A stretch of DNA of 64,000 nt. Source: Ga0077555 sp050250755. GTDB taxonomy: Bacteria; Pseudomonadota; Alphaproteobacteria; Rhizobiales; Hyphomicrobiaceae. Position numbers and translations under genes: made by a program. Shown piece by piece: positions 1-9,249 of the stretch. Each line of letters begins with the position of its first letter. The stretch's first letter is position 1. The notes under the pieces were generated by a model, which saw only the letters and a program-made list of their open reading frames with translations, was not told where the DNA came from and made no database searches. The DNA is taken from assembly GCA_050250755.1 (NCBI GenBank), contig JBFWOB010000017.1, positions 1-64,000 of the forward strand. The letters run 5' to 3'.

Positions 1-376
1 TCGCCGTTAGACGGCACCCATGATGTGCCATGAAAAACCATTCCATCGAAAGATAATGGCGACTTCAAAAACACTTGAGAAAGACCACGCTGCCACTTTC
101 TGCAATCCAATGCGAAGCGTTGAAAACATATAATATCGATCATTGAAGATATAATCTAATAAACCCCATTCTCGAATCTACGCTATCGAGCGACGGGAGC
201 GTAATCATCATTCGCGCCCGCGGACGTGCTGAAGCGATCAGCCAAGTCGATCGGCACGTCCTGCGTGCATGTGAATTCATCGATTTGAAACGACTCGATT
301 ACCCCGAGGTCTATGATACTGTTCCGACTGGCAAGACGCAGCGCTTGCCACAGTCAATATGGGAGGAAAAGCAAGA
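1..376. other. Non-coding region upstream of the TAXI genes
   Basis: No convincing gene is seen here. The stretch at about 119-170 is markedly AT-rich compared with the rest of the window and contains several TATAAT-like hexamers, so it probably holds the promoter of the TAXI/TRAP genes, but no -35/-10 pair with proper spacing could be fixed. The short frames starting at 285 and 313 overlap the signal peptide of the next gene and are not credible. Confidence 0.4.
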
Positions 377-1552
377 ATGTTGCATCGAAACGGGCGCCGT
401 TACGCTGGTCGTATTGGCGCGATGGCGTCGCTGGCGTCCCTTCTCACAGCGGCCCCGACCCTCGCCGAAGAGGTCAAGCTGCCGTCCACAATAACCCTCA
501 CGGCATACGATACAGGGTCATCCGGCTTCAATATCGCGGTCGCGGTCGGTAAAGCCATAAAAGACAAATACAAATCCGACGTTCGCGTGCTGCCTGCCGG
601 CAACGACGTCGCTCGGCTCGGCCCCTTGAAGGCGAACCGTGCGCAAGCTTCGGCGATGGGCGTCGGCGTCTACTTCGCGCAGGAGGGCGTCTTCGAGTTC
701 GCCACGAAGGAGTGGGGACCGCAGCCTCTGCAAACGATCCTGACCTCTATCGATTGCAACAACCTCTCGGTTGCCATCGCGAAGGATACGGGCGTCACCG
801 ACATTACCGGCCTCAAAGGCAAGCGCGTCGGATTCGTGGTCGGGTCGCCGGCTCTCAATCAAAATATGATCGCCATGCTGGCATTTGCCGGCCTGACGAC
901 GAAAGACGTGACGATCAACGAGTTTGCCAGCAACGGCGCCATGTGGAAGGGAATGCTGAACAACGAGGTCGACGCCGTGTTCGGCTCGAATATCTCGGGT
1001 TTTGCAAGGGAGACAGAAAGTTCGCCGCGCGGCCTGTTCTATCCGGTCATGCCACACTCGGACAAAGCAGGCTGGGAACGCGTCAGCAAAATTGGACCGT
1101 ATTTCGCCAAGCACCTGTCGACTTGCGGCGTCTCGGGATCCAAGGACAAGCCTCTCGAGACTTCGGCCTACCCGTATCCGATCTTCACAGTCTACGGGAC
1201 CCAGAAAGACGACATCGTCTATAGCCTCGCGAAGGCCATGGTCGAGACGTACGACGCCTATAAGGACACCACGCCGGGCGCATCCGGGCTCGATCCCAAA
1301 ACGCAAAACTTCGAATGGGTGCTGCCCGTCCATCCGGCGGCTGTGAAAGCTTTCAAGGAAGCCGGCGTGTGGAAGGATGCACACGAAGCCAACAACAAAG
1401 CCCTGCTCGCGCGCCAGAAAGTGCTCGCCGACGCATGGGCCAGCTTCATGAAGAGCTCGCCACCCGACGATAAGGACGACTTCCGTGTCGCCTGGATGAA
1501 GGCCCGTTCTGCGGCACTCACAAAGACAGGAATGAACCCCGTGCTCGAATGA
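377..1552 (+). CDS. TAXI-family TRAP transporter substrate-binding protein (copy 1)
   Basis: Periplasmic solute-binding protein of the TAXI (TRAP-associated extracytoplasmic immunogenic) family, 391 residues. An N-terminal Arg-containing signal peptide ends near the ALA-type site before EEVKLPS. The body has the TAXI hallmarks: an opening strand followed by TAYDTGSSGFN, then a KGKRVGFVVGSPALNQN segment and an MWKGMLNNEVDAVFG hinge region. I chose ATG 377 because a GGAGG lies 10 bases upstream; a longer frame begins at 359 inside that ribosome-binding site. It is paralogous to the next gene and presumably feeds the permease at 2918. The ligand is unknown; TAXI proteins are reported to bind small organic acids or amino acids. 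Confidence 0.9.
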   Translation: MLHRNGRRYAGRIGAMASLASLLTAAPTLAEEVKLPSTITLTAYDTGSSGFNIAVAVGKAIKDKYKSDVRVLPAGNDVARLGPLKANRAQASAMGVGVYFAQEGVFEFATKEWGPQPLQTILTSIDCNNLSVAIAKDTGVTDITGLKGKRVGFVVGSPALNQNMIAMLAFAGLTTKDVTINEFASNGAMWKGMLNNEVDAVFGSNISGFARETESSPRGLFYPVMPHSDKAGWERVSKIGPYFAKHLSTCGVSGSKDKPLETSAYPYPIFTVYGTQKDDIVYSLAKAMVETYDAYKDTTPGASGLDPKTQNFEWVLPVHPAAVKAFKEAGVWKDAHEANNKALLARQKVLADAWASFMKSSPPDDKDDFRVAWMKARSAALTKTGMNPVLE

Positions 1553-1559
1553 CCGGTTC

Positions 1560-1588
1560 GCGGCAGCCGTCGCGAAAGCGGCTGCCGC
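1560..1588 (+). promoter_or_regulatory. Intergenic hairpin between the two TAXI genes
   Basis: A perfect 10-bp stem (1560-1569 with 1579-1588) closes a 9-base loop just after the stop of the first TAXI gene. No run of T follows, so it is not a classic intrinsic terminator. Stem-loops in this position commonly protect the upstream mRNA or partly attenuate the downstream genes; that role is inferred. Confidence 0.5.
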
Positions 1589-1685
1589 AACTTCCGGTAC
1601 CAACCGGTAGACAGCTTGCGCTTTCGCATAGAAGATCACTCAGAAGCTCGAGCCAATCGAGACAATACATACGGGAGGAATACCA

Positions 1686-2867
1686 ATGGCGTCGCAAGAC
1701 GAACATGCAAGAAAGCTATGGCCTATCCTGACCGCAGGGCTAGTCGCTGCAGCGACCGTGGTGTCACCGGCCTACGCAAAAGACGGCAAGCTTCCCAGCG
1801 CATTGACGTTCACCGCCTATGACACCGGCTCGTCCGGTTTCAATATCGCTGTTGCCGTCGGCAAAGGGCTGAAGGACAAATTCGGCACGGACTTGCGCGT
1901 GTTGCCCGCGGGCAATGACGTTGCCCGGCTCGCGCCACTCAAGGCCGGCCGCGCGCAGGCGTCAGCGATGGGCATTGGCCTCTATTATGCCCAGGAAGGC
2001 GTATTCGAGTTCGCAGCGCGGTCGTGGGGACCGCAGCCGCTGACATTGCTACTTTCCACCATCGACTGCAACGGCGCCAACATCGGCATCGCCAAGGATA
2101 CCGGCGCCACCGAGGTCAAAGACCTCAAAGGCAAGCGCGTCGGCTTCGTGGTCGGCTCGCCCGCGCTGAACCAGAATACCCTGGCATTTCTTGCCTTCGG
2201 CGGCGTGACCCAGCCCGACGTCAAGATCGTCGAGTTCTCGAGCTTTGGCGCCATGTGGAAGGGAATGCTCAACAACGAGATCGATGTTGCGCAAGCCTCG
2301 ACAATCTCGGGGCAGACAAAAGAGGTTGAGACCAGTCCGCGCGGTCTGGTGTGGCCACCCATGCTGCATTCCGACAAGGACGGCTGGGCGCGCATGACCA
2401 AGATTGGTCCGCATCTCATCCCGCACGTGGCTACCTGCGGTTCGGCGGGGCTTTCGCCGCAATCGCCCATGGAAATGGCGACATATCCCTACCCAGCTTT
2501 TATCGCCTACCAGACGATCGGCGACGACCTCGCCTATTCGATCACCAAAGCGATGGTAGACAGCTACGATCTTTACAAAGACGGCGCGCCAGGCGCTACG
2601 GGGCTCGCGCTGAAGCGACAGACGCGGCAGTGGGTCATCCCCATCCATCCAGGCGCGGTGAAGGTTTACAAAGAAGGTGGCGTCTGGACGGATGCAGACG
2701 AGGCCCACAATCAGAAACTTTTGACTCGACAGACCACGCTGGGCGCGGCGTGGAATTCATTCGTCAAGGACAACCCGCCATCTGACGAGGCGGATTTCCG
2801 CAAAGGATGGCTTGCCCATCGTAGGGCCGCGCTTACGAAGGCCGGTCTTGACGTGACGCTCGACTAA
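1686..2867 (+). CDS. TAXI-family TRAP transporter substrate-binding protein (copy 2)
   Basis: Second periplasmic TAXI binding protein, 393 residues. It starts at ATG 1686 behind a strong GGGAGGA ribosome-binding site. A signal peptide of about 31 residues ends at the AYA-K site. It is colinear with copy 1: TAYDTGSSGFN near residue 42, KGKRVGFVVGSPALNQ in the middle, MWKGMLNNEIDVAQA after it, and the same C-terminal KAGLDVTLD-type ending, but many scattered substitutions separate them. This points to an old tandem duplication rather than a recent copy. With copy 1 it may widen the substrate range of one permease, or one may act as a sensor; the sequence does not decide. Confidence 0.9.
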   Translation: MASQDEHARKLWPILTAGLVAAATVVSPAYAKDGKLPSALTFTAYDTGSSGFNIAVAVGKGLKDKFGTDLRVLPAGNDVARLAPLKAGRAQASAMGIGLYYAQEGVFEFAARSWGPQPLTLLLSTIDCNGANIGIAKDTGATEVKDLKGKRVGFVVGSPALNQNTLAFLAFGGVTQPDVKIVEFSSFGAMWKGMLNNEIDVAQASTISGQTKEVETSPRGLVWPPMLHSDKDGWARMTKIGPHLIPHVATCGSAGLSPQSPMEMATYPYPAFIAYQTIGDDLAYSITKAMVDSYDLYKDGAPGATGLALKRQTRQWVIPIHPGAVKVYKEGGVWTDADEAHNQKLLTRQTTLGAAWNSFVKDNPPSDEADFRKGWLAHRRAALTKAGLDVTLD

Positions 2868-2881
2868 TCAGCACCGCCCCT

Positions 2882-2912
2882 AGCTCCTGTCCATTCACGT
2901 CGGGCAGGAGCT
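2882..2912 (+). promoter_or_regulatory. Hairpin that sequesters the ribosome-binding site of the TRAP permease
   Basis: In RNA, positions 2882-2892 pair with 2902-2912 over 11 base pairs, one a U-G wobble, around a 9-base loop. The right arm contains the AGGAG (2906-2910) that serves the TTG start at 2918, so the folded form would hide the Shine-Dalgarno sequence. It may tune the permease level relative to the abundant binding proteins. It could also act as a weak terminator, although no T-run follows. Confidence 0.5.
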
Positions 2913-2917
2913 TCGTA

Positions 2918-5029
2918 TTGAAATCCACATTCGAGCCTGGTCCAAAACAAATGGTTTCAAAGTCCGGCCCCGCCAACTCCACCGATACGCAACCCAAACG
3001 GATGGAATTCGAGGATCCTCATCTCGCAGCCAGCGGGCCGGTCGAGTCCGAGGCCACGCGGCTGCGCACCCTCACAGGCTTTTGGCGCGTGTTGCTGATC
3101 GTGTTCACGGCAGCCACAATCTTGCTCTGCATCAACCAGCAGTTCACGCTGCGCTTCTTCGTCGGCTATACGCAGCTCAACACGGAATATTATTATCTGC
3201 TCATTATATTGATGCTGCCCTTCACTTTCCTGATTTTTCCCGGAAGTGAAAAAGCCTCGCTTGAACGCGTCCCCTGGTACGACGTCGTGCTGTTCGTAGT
3301 GACGGTGGCGTCCGGCATCTATCTGATGTTGAACATCAGAACCGCCGCCGAGCTCGGATGGGAGTTCAATGGCGCGCCGCAGCCCATCATTGGGGCAGGC
3401 CTCGTCATGTGGGCGGTTCTTATGGAAGCGCTGCGGCGAACCGGCGGCTGGAGCCTCCTGCTCTCAGTGTTGCCGTTCACTCTCTATCCGCTCTTTGCCG
3501 AGGCTGGCTGGCTCGGACCACTCAGAGGCGCACAGTCCACGGTCGAGCAAGCCACCGCCTACCATGTGTTGTCGACTGAAAGCCTGCTTGGCATTCCGAT
3601 TCAAGCCTTTGCCGATACGGTGATCGGCTTCCTGGTGTTCGGGACCGCCTTGATGACGACTGGCGCCGGAAAATTCTTCATCAATCTCGCATTCGCCCTT
3701 TGCGGCACGTTTCGCGGGGGCGCGGCCAAGGTGGGCATCTTCGCCTCCGGGCTGCTCGGCATGATGTCCGGCTCGATCGTCTCCAACGTGCTGACGGCTG
3801 GGACGATGACGATCCCGACCATGAAGCGCACGGGATTTACCGCGTCCTACGCGGGGGCGATCGAGGCCTGCGCCTCGACGGGCGCGGTGCTGGCTCCTCC
3901 CGTGATGGGAGCCACCGCCTTCGTCATCGCGCAGTTCCTGAACGTGCCCTATAGCGAAGTGGCGCTCGCTGCCATCATTCCAGCTCTACTCTACTACACG
4001 GGCCTCTTCATGCAGGTCGACGCCTACGCCGCGCGTCACGGGCTAAAGGGTCTGAAGCGAGAGGAGCTGCCCAGCGCCTGGGAAACGCTGAAGGAGGGCT
4101 GGTACTACGCTTTCGTTATCGTCTTGCTCATCGTGATGCTGCTGTATTTCAAGCGCGAGAGCCACGCGCCGTTCTATGCGACCGCGCTGTTGCTCATTCT
4201 CAACCAGCTCTTCAGCAAGGACACACGCTGGAGCGGCCGGACGGTCGTCAACTTCCTCGAACTCAACGGGCGCACGTTCGTCGAGCTGATTGGCATTCTT
4301 GCAGGTTGCGGCCTGCTGATCGGTGCGTTCTCGATGACGGGCGTCGTGTCGAGCCTTGCGAACGATCTCCTCACCCTTGCCGGAGACAACGCGCTCCTGC
4401 TGCTCGCGATGTGCGCCATCACGAGCCTCATCCTCGGCCTCGGGCTTACGACAACGGCCTGCTACATTTTCCTGGCCATCCTTGTCGCGCCGGCACTCGA
4501 GAAGATGGGCCTCAACAGGATGGCCGTGCATATGTTCATCTTCTACTGGGGCATGCTCTCGTCCATCACACCACCTGTCGCCATTGCCTCGTTTGCGGCG
4601 GCGGGCATTGCGGGAGCGCCCGCGATGAAGACGGGTTGGCAAAGTATGTGGGTCGGCTCGATCATCTACTTCCTGCCGTTCTTCTTCGTCATGGCTCCCG
4701 AGCTCGTTCTGCAGGGAGATTCGCCGTATCTTCTCGCACTGCTGTACACGGCCAAAGCCGCGCTCGGCACGCTCGCCATTTGCGGCGGCATCCAGGGCTA
4801 CATGGCCTTCGTTGGTGACTTGCGTAAGGCTGGCGCCATCGAATGGCCAATTCGGGTGGCGCTCATCATTGGTGGCGTTGTCTTCGCGACCCCCGGCGGT
4901 GGCATCATGCCGATCGACACCTTCACGCTCAACCTAGTGGCAGTCGCCATCCTGGCGCCCACGCTGCTGCTCGCGCTGAGCCTTGTCGCGCGCTCGCGCG
5001 GCGTCGCGGCGACTGCAGCAGGGGAATAA
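2918..5029 (+). CDS. TRAP transporter permease, fused small and large subunits (TAXI type)
   Basis: Inner-membrane permease of a TAXI-type TRAP system, 703 residues, with the 4-TM DctQ-like and 12-TM DctM-like parts fused. After a polar N-terminus of about 60 residues come many hydrophobic helices. The segment around residues 285-345, with GMMSGSIVSNVLTAGTMTIP and GAIEACASTGAVLAPPVMG, is typical of DctM/TRAP large subunits, and SSITPPVAIASFAAAGIAG recurs in the second half. TRAP systems use the sodium or proton gradient, not ATP. The start is taken as TTG 2918 because AGGAG lies 7 bases upstream; ATG 2951 is the alternative. It follows the binding proteins by 50 bases. Confidence 0.9.
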   Translation: MKSTFEPGPKQMVSKSGPANSTDTQPKRMEFEDPHLAASGPVESEATRLRTLTGFWRVLLIVFTAATILLCINQQFTLRFFVGYTQLNTEYYYLLIILMLPFTFLIFPGSEKASLERVPWYDVVLFVVTVASGIYLMLNIRTAAELGWEFNGAPQPIIGAGLVMWAVLMEALRRTGGWSLLLSVLPFTLYPLFAEAGWLGPLRGAQSTVEQATAYHVLSTESLLGIPIQAFADTVIGFLVFGTALMTTGAGKFFINLAFALCGTFRGGAAKVGIFASGLLGMMSGSIVSNVLTAGTMTIPTMKRTGFTASYAGAIEACASTGAVLAPPVMGATAFVIAQFLNVPYSEVALAAIIPALLYYTGLFMQVDAYAARHGLKGLKREELPSAWETLKEGWYYAFVIVLLIVMLLYFKRESHAPFYATALLLILNQLFSKDTRWSGRTVVNFLELNGRTFVELIGILAGCGLLIGAFSMTGVVSSLANDLLTLAGDNALLLLAMCAITSLILGLGLTTTACYIFLAILVAPALEKMGLNRMAVHMFIFYWGMLSSITPPVAIASFAAAGIAGAPAMKTGWQSMWVGSIIYFLPFFFVMAPELVLQGDSPYLLALLYTAKAALGTLAICGGIQGYMAFVGDLRKAGAIEWPIRVALIIGGVVFATPGGGIMPIDTFTLNLVAVAILAPTLLLALSLVARSRGVAATAAGE

Positions 5030-5061
5030 TCCGGCCGCAGGCGCGGACGGCACCGACGACC

Positions 5062-5098
5062 ATGGCGGCGATGACGGAAACGTCTCGCCGCCATTTTC
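5062..5098 (+). terminator. Intrinsic terminator of the TAXI/TRAP genes
   Basis: A perfect 9-bp GC-rich stem (5062-5070 with 5086-5094) encloses an inner ACG/CGT stem with a GAAA loop. It is followed directly by TTTTCT. It lies 33 bases after the permease stop codon and is well formed for the plus strand. Confidence 0.6.
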
Positions 5099-5211
5099 TA
5101 TGGCAACCCGGGTTCGGCGATCGGCGTGGGCATGAAAATCATGGCGACCGAGGCACGGCGCTTACAGATGGTGGCTATGCTGCCACACGCGAGCTCGAAC
5201 GGTGAATGAGA

Positions 5212-5286
5212 TGGAGCGGGCGATCGGGATTGAACCGACGACATTCAGCTTGGGAAGCTGACGTTCTACCACTGAACTACGCCCGC
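5212..5286 (-). tRNA. tRNA-Gly (anticodon CCC)
   Basis: The minus strand folds as a complete cloverleaf. The acceptor stem is GCGGGCG/CGCCCGC. The D-arm reads GTAGTTCAGTGGTAGAAC. The anticodon arm has loop TTCCCAA, giving anticodon CCC. The T-arm contains GGTTCAATCCC, and the 3' CCA is encoded. This tRNA reads GGG codons. No integrase gene or repeat of its 3' end was seen nearby. Confidence 0.95.
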
Positions 5287-5446
5287 ACACCATAAGCTCG
5301 ATCAATAGCTTAGATCGCGCTTTCGGTTGTGATGCCACTTCGTACGACGAAGGCCGTCACAACCGAGTGTCTACTATTAGCAGATGGACCGCCGCTGAAA
5401 AGGGGGGCACGTCATGATGTCCCGCGCCGTCTCCGTGTTTCGCCCC

Positions 5447-6085
5447 TCAGACGCGCGGAGAAAGACCGCCCTGACGCTCGATGAAGGCGGCGATTTCACC
5501 GATCCCGCTCCCGGCTCGGATCGATGTCATGACGAATGGCCGGTCGCCGCGCATGCGGCGTGCATCGCTTTCCATTACGCCGAGGTCTGCCCCGACATGA
5601 GGCGCAAGGTCTGTCTTGTTGATGACGAGCAGGTCTGACCGGGTGATGCCCGGGCCACCCTTGCGCGGGATCTTCTCGCCCTGGGCGACGTCAATGACGT
5701 AGATGGTGAGATCGGCCAGCTCCGGCGAGAAGGTCGCCGCGAGATTGTCGCCACCGGACTCGAGCAGGATCAGGTCCAGCCCCGGCAGCTTCTTTCGCAT
5801 CGTGTCGATAGCAGCAAGGTTGATCGAGCAGTCTTCGCGGATGGCGGTATGCGGGCAGCCACCGGTCTCGACGCCCATGATGCGCTCCAGCGGCAGCGCC
5901 TGCATGCGCATCAGGATTTCAGCATCTTCCTTCGTGTAGATGTCGTTGGTGATCGCGCAGATGTCATAGCGATCGCGAAACGCCTTGCAGAGGGCCGCGG
6001 TCAGCGTCGTCTTGCCCGATCCGACGGGGCCGCCGATGCCGACGCGCAAGGGGCCGTTCGGGCTGGCGGAGCTCGCGTTTGTCAT
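5447..6085 (-). CDS. ureG: Urease accessory GTPase UreG
   Basis: Cytoplasmic SIMIBI-class GTPase that drives nickel delivery to urease together with UreD, UreE and UreF; 212 residues, normal for the family. The P-loop GGPVGSGKT covers residues 18-26. The nickel-binding Cys-Pro-His motif is at 77-79, within GVETGGCPHTAIRED. The nucleotide-specificity motif NKTDLAPHVGADL lies in the last third. It is the last gene of the urease unit, and its ATG overlaps the ureF stop by four bases (ATGA), so the two are probably translationally coupled. Confidence 0.97.
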   Translation of the reverse strand: MTNASSASPNGPLRVGIGGPVGSGKTTLTAALCKAFRDRYDICAITNDIYTKEDAEILMRMQALPLERIMGVETGGCPHTAIREDCSINLAAIDTMRKKLPGLDLILLESGGDNLAATFSPELADLTIYVIDVAQGEKIPRKGGPGITRSDLLVINKTDLAPHVGADLGVMESDARRMRGDRPFVMTSIRAGSGIGEIAAFIERQGGLSPRV

Positions 6086-6807
6086 GAGCGGAAAAGCCTT
6101 GAGTACTGGGTTTCATGGGCGAGAGAGGCGAGATCGGAGCGCAGCGTAGCGCTGCCGAGGTCGTTGAGCGTCGCCGTATACGCGCCGGCTGCGGTTTCGG
6201 TAATGGCTGGCATGAGGGCCGCGATCGCGCGCTGGCCATCGGTTTGCCCAACGATCGACAAGCGTATTGCCGCCGATACCAGATTGCTGACGAACGCGAT
6301 GCCGAAGGCGTGCAGCACGCCTTGCAGAGGGATGCCATGTGCAGCCGTACCCGCGCCGACCGCAACTGGGTAGGCGACATCGTTGCCCAAAGCCTGCGCG
6401 ACCGCTTGCAAATTGTCGGCGGGCCAAGCCGCGAGTAGCGTCGAGAAAAAGGCATTGCCCTGCGTTACGGCTTCCAGACGACGCTCGGCGGAAGGCTGCA
6501 GTGCGAGCGCCAGATCGTTGGTATATTTCAGTGCAGCAAGATCGGCCACGACGGCGGCACGCCAAGCGTTGGCCAACAGGATTAGATCGTTGCGCAAGGA
6601 GCCGATCGCCACAAGATCGGCGAGCCAGGCCGTGAGCTGCTCGCAATTGCGGACCCATCCCCGATCAGCCGCCAATTCGAGGCCATGACTGTAGGCGAAA
6701 GCACCAATAGGAAACGACGGCGAGAGCCAGATGATCAGGCGCGGGTCAACAGTACCGGGCGGTGAACCGTCTCCGATCTTTTCATTTGCTCCGATTGGTC
6801 TTGCCAT
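6082..6807 (-). CDS. ureF: Urease accessory protein UreF
   Basis: All-helical scaffold that bridges UreD-bound apo-urease and UreG. The sequence shows the UreF opening with SFPIGAFAYSHGLE near residues 35-50, and a C-terminal part ending TQYSRLFRS. I start it at ATG 6807, which gives 241 residues, usual for the family. A longer frame begins at a TTG at 6942 that overlaps the ureE stop, but the extra 45 residues are Arg-rich and look unlike the family. If the ATG start is right, about 130 bases separate ureE and ureF, an unusually wide gap for this tight operon. Confidence 0.93.
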   Translation of the reverse strand: MARPIGANEKIGDGSPPGTVDPRLIIWLSPSFPIGAFAYSHGLELAADRGWVRNCEQLTAWLADLVAIGSLRNDLILLANAWRAAVVADLAALKYTNDLALALQPSAERRLEAVTQGNAFFSTLLAAWPADNLQAVAQALGNDVAYPVAVGAGTAAHGIPLQGVLHAFGIAFVSNLVSAAIRLSIVGQTDGQRAIAALMPAITETAAGAYTATLNDLGSATLRSDLASLAHETQYSRLFRS

Positions 6808-6938
6808 GGCGTTAGCACCGGACGTTCTCCGTGCTCGATGCGTCGCGCGCACCGAGCACGACACAACGACGTGCGTCGCTTCGGGCCTCAAATGCACCTC
6901 GGCGATACCAACGGAGCTTTTCACCCGAGGCCGCACGA

Positions 6939-7499
6939 TCAATCCTTGCGATCGCTGGTATGGCGGTGATGGCCATGTCCATGGTGACCGTCATGGCTGT
7001 GATCATGGCCATGTCTGTGATCGTGGTCGTGATCGCCGTGGTGGTGGCCCTTCTGCAGCGGCCCTTTCGAGCCATAGGCGCCACCCTCGGGCTCGAATGG
7101 GCGGCTTACCTGATGAATATGCGCACCGAGCCCTTCGACCATCTCGGCAAGTACGTGGTCCGGCTTGATGTAGATGGCGTGCTCGGAGATCTCTGCCGGC
7201 GTGTGCCGATTTCCGATGTGCCACGCGATGCGCGCGAGCGCGAGGGCATCGCGTGCGTGGATTTCGAGCAGATCCTCGGGAGCCGCCTGCACCTTGACGA
7301 GGGCACCGTTTGACAGCTCCAGCGCATCGCCATGCTCGAGGTATGTCGCTTCAGCAAGATCCAGCAAAAACTTATGGCCGCGATCGCTCTCCATAGCGAT
7401 ACGACGACGATAACGCGCCTCGCGATCGAGCGTCACGGTATCGATAGTGATGCGCTGACCAAGATCGGTACGGCGAACGACAGACGTGGCGCGGAGCAT
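6939..7499 (-). CDS. ureE: Urease nickel metallochaperone UreE
   Basis: Binds nickel and hands it to the UreG complex; 186 residues. An N-terminal beta-rich domain (residues 1-75) precedes the metal-binding domain with GNRHTPAEI. The C-terminal tail from about residue 150 is very His/Asp-rich (runs such as HHHGDHDHDHRHGHDH), as in Klebsiella UreE, and probably stores or buffers nickel. It lies 12 bases after ureC in the operon. Confidence 0.96.
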   Translation of the reverse strand: MLRATSVVRRTDLGQRITIDTVTLDREARYRRRIAMESDRGHKFLLDLAEATYLEHGDALELSNGALVKVQAAPEDLLEIHARDALALARIAWHIGNRHTPAEISEHAIYIKPDHVLAEMVEGLGAHIHQVSRPFEPEGGAYGSKGPLQKGHHHGDHDHDHRHGHDHSHDGHHGHGHHRHTSDRKD

Positions 7500-7511
7500 G
7501 ATCGGCCTCGC

Positions 7512-9230
7512 TCAGAACAGGAAATAGCGCTGTGCCATGGGTAGCACCTTGGCGGGCTCGCAGACCAGTAGCTCGCCGTCGGCACGCACGGCGTAGGTCT
7601 CGCTGTCGATCTCAATCTTCGGGCAGGCGTCGTTCAAGATCATGCTCTTCTTCGAAATGCCGCCGCGTGTGTTCTCGACGGCGACCAGCCGCTTCGACAG
7701 CCCGAGCGTGCCGCCCAGATCATTAGCGATTGCGGCCTTGCTGGTGAACGTGACCGACGTCGCGGTGCGGGCGCTGCCGAACGCGCCGAACATCGGACGA
7801 TAGTGGACGGGCTGCGGCGTCGGGATCGAGGCGTTAGGATCGCCCATCGGCGCGGCAGCAATCATTCCGCCTTTCAGGACCATATCCGGCTTCACGCCGA
7901 AGAAGGCCGGCGACCAGAGCACCAGGTCGGCGAGCTTTCCAGCCTCAATCGAGCCAATGTGTCTGGACACGCCGTGCGCGATGGCGGGATTGATCGTGTA
8001 CTTCGCGATATAGCGACGAGCGCGGAAGTTGTCGTTGCCCTTGCCCTCGTCCTCCGGCAGCGCACCCCGCTGAACCTTCATCTTATGTGCTGTCTGCCAC
8101 GTACGGATGATCACCTCGCCGATGCGGCCCATGGCCTGGCTATCGGAGGACATCATCGAGAGTGCGCCAAGATCGTGCAGAATGTCCTCGGCGGCGATGG
8201 TTTCCTTGCGAATGCGGCTTTCTGCGAAGGCGAGGTCCTCAGGGATCTTTGGCGACAGGTGATGGCACACCATCAGCATATCGAGATGCTCGTCGATGGT
8301 GTTGACGGTGAACGGCCGCGTCGGGTTGGTGGACGATGGCAGCACGTTCGGTAAACCAGCCACTTTCATGATGTCGGGGGCATGGCCGCCACCGGCCCCT
8401 TCGGTATGAAAGGCGTGAATGGTTCGGCCCTTGAACGCCGCGATGGTATCCTCGACGAAGCCAGACTCGTTCAGCGTGTCGGAGTGCAACATCACCTGCA
8501 CGTCGTAGTCGTCGCCAACCGAGAGGCAGCAGTCGATCGCGGCGGGCGTGGTGCCCCAGTCTTCGTGCAGCTTGAGTGCGCAGGCGCCGCCCTCGACCAT
8601 CTCAATCAACGCACCCGGCAACGCGGCGTTGCCCTTGCCCGAAATGCCAATGTTCATCGGAAAGGCGTCGATCGCACGCAGCATCATACCGATGTGCCAT
8701 GGGCCCGGCGTGCACGTGGTGGCCAGTGTACCGTGCGCGGGGCCAGTGCCACCGCCGAGCATGGTCGTGAGGCCTGCCATCAGGGCCTCCTCGATCTGCT
8801 GCGGGCAGATGAAGTGGATGTGAGAATCGAAGCCGCCGGCCGTCAGGATCTTGCCTTCGCCGGCGATCACCTCGGTGCCCGGGCCGACAACGATATCGAC
8901 GTTCGGTTGGATGTCCGGGTTGCCGGCCTTGCCGACCTTGGCGATGAGCCCATCCTTGAGGCCGACGTCTGCCTTGAAGATGCCGGCCACGGCGTCGAGG
9001 ATCAGCGCATTGGTGATAACCGTATCAACGGCACCCTGCGCACGCGTCATCTGTGACTGGCCCATGCCGTCGCGAATGACCTTGCCGCCACCGAACTTCA
9101 CCTCGTCGCCGTAAGTCGTCAGGTCGCGCTCGACCTCGATAATGAGATCTGTGTCGGCGAGGCGCATCTTATCGCCGATGGTTGGGCCGAACATCTGCGC
9201 GTAAGCCGCTCGCGAGATCTTCCTCGGCAT
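7512..9230 (-). CDS. ureC: Urease subunit alpha UreC (catalytic)
   Basis: Catalytic subunit of nickel urease, which hydrolyses urea to ammonia and carbamate; 572 residues. All active-site residues can be seen: the His-X-His pair at 137/139, the Lys to be carbamylated at 220 in ALKLHEDWG, His222, His249 and His275, the mobile-flap Cys322 in VCHHLSP, and Asp363 in MSSDSQAMG. A GGAGAGG ribosome-binding site precedes ATG 9230. It follows a small gene of unknown function (9250-9639) rather than ureB directly, as in several rhizobial clusters. Confidence 0.98.
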   Translation of the reverse strand: MPRKISRAAYAQMFGPTIGDKMRLADTDLIIEVERDLTTYGDEVKFGGGKVIRDGMGQSQMTRAQGAVDTVITNALILDAVAGIFKADVGLKDGLIAKVGKAGNPDIQPNVDIVVGPGTEVIAGEGKILTAGGFDSHIHFICPQQIEEALMAGLTTMLGGGTGPAHGTLATTCTPGPWHIGMMLRAIDAFPMNIGISGKGNAALPGALIEMVEGGACALKLHEDWGTTPAAIDCCLSVGDDYDVQVMLHSDTLNESGFVEDTIAAFKGRTIHAFHTEGAGGGHAPDIMKVAGLPNVLPSSTNPTRPFTVNTIDEHLDMLMVCHHLSPKIPEDLAFAESRIRKETIAAEDILHDLGALSMMSSDSQAMGRIGEVIIRTWQTAHKMKVQRGALPEDEGKGNDNFRARRYIAKYTINPAIAHGVSRHIGSIEAGKLADLVLWSPAFFGVKPDMVLKGGMIAAAPMGDPNASIPTPQPVHYRPMFGAFGSARTATSVTFTSKAAIANDLGGTLGLSKRLVAVENTRGGISKKSMILNDACPKIEIDSETYAVRADGELLVCEPAKVLPMAQRYFLF

Positions 9231-9249
9231 GGGTGCCTCTCCATAGAAC

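Noticed and set aside
518..1639. Minus-strand open frame of 373 codons
   Set aside because: It overlaps the first TAXI gene, which has a signal peptide, ribosome-binding site and family motifs.
5212..5286. tRNA-Gly as the attachment site of an integrated element
   Set aside because: No integrase gene, no second copy of the tRNA 3' end and no change in gene content typical of an island were found around it.
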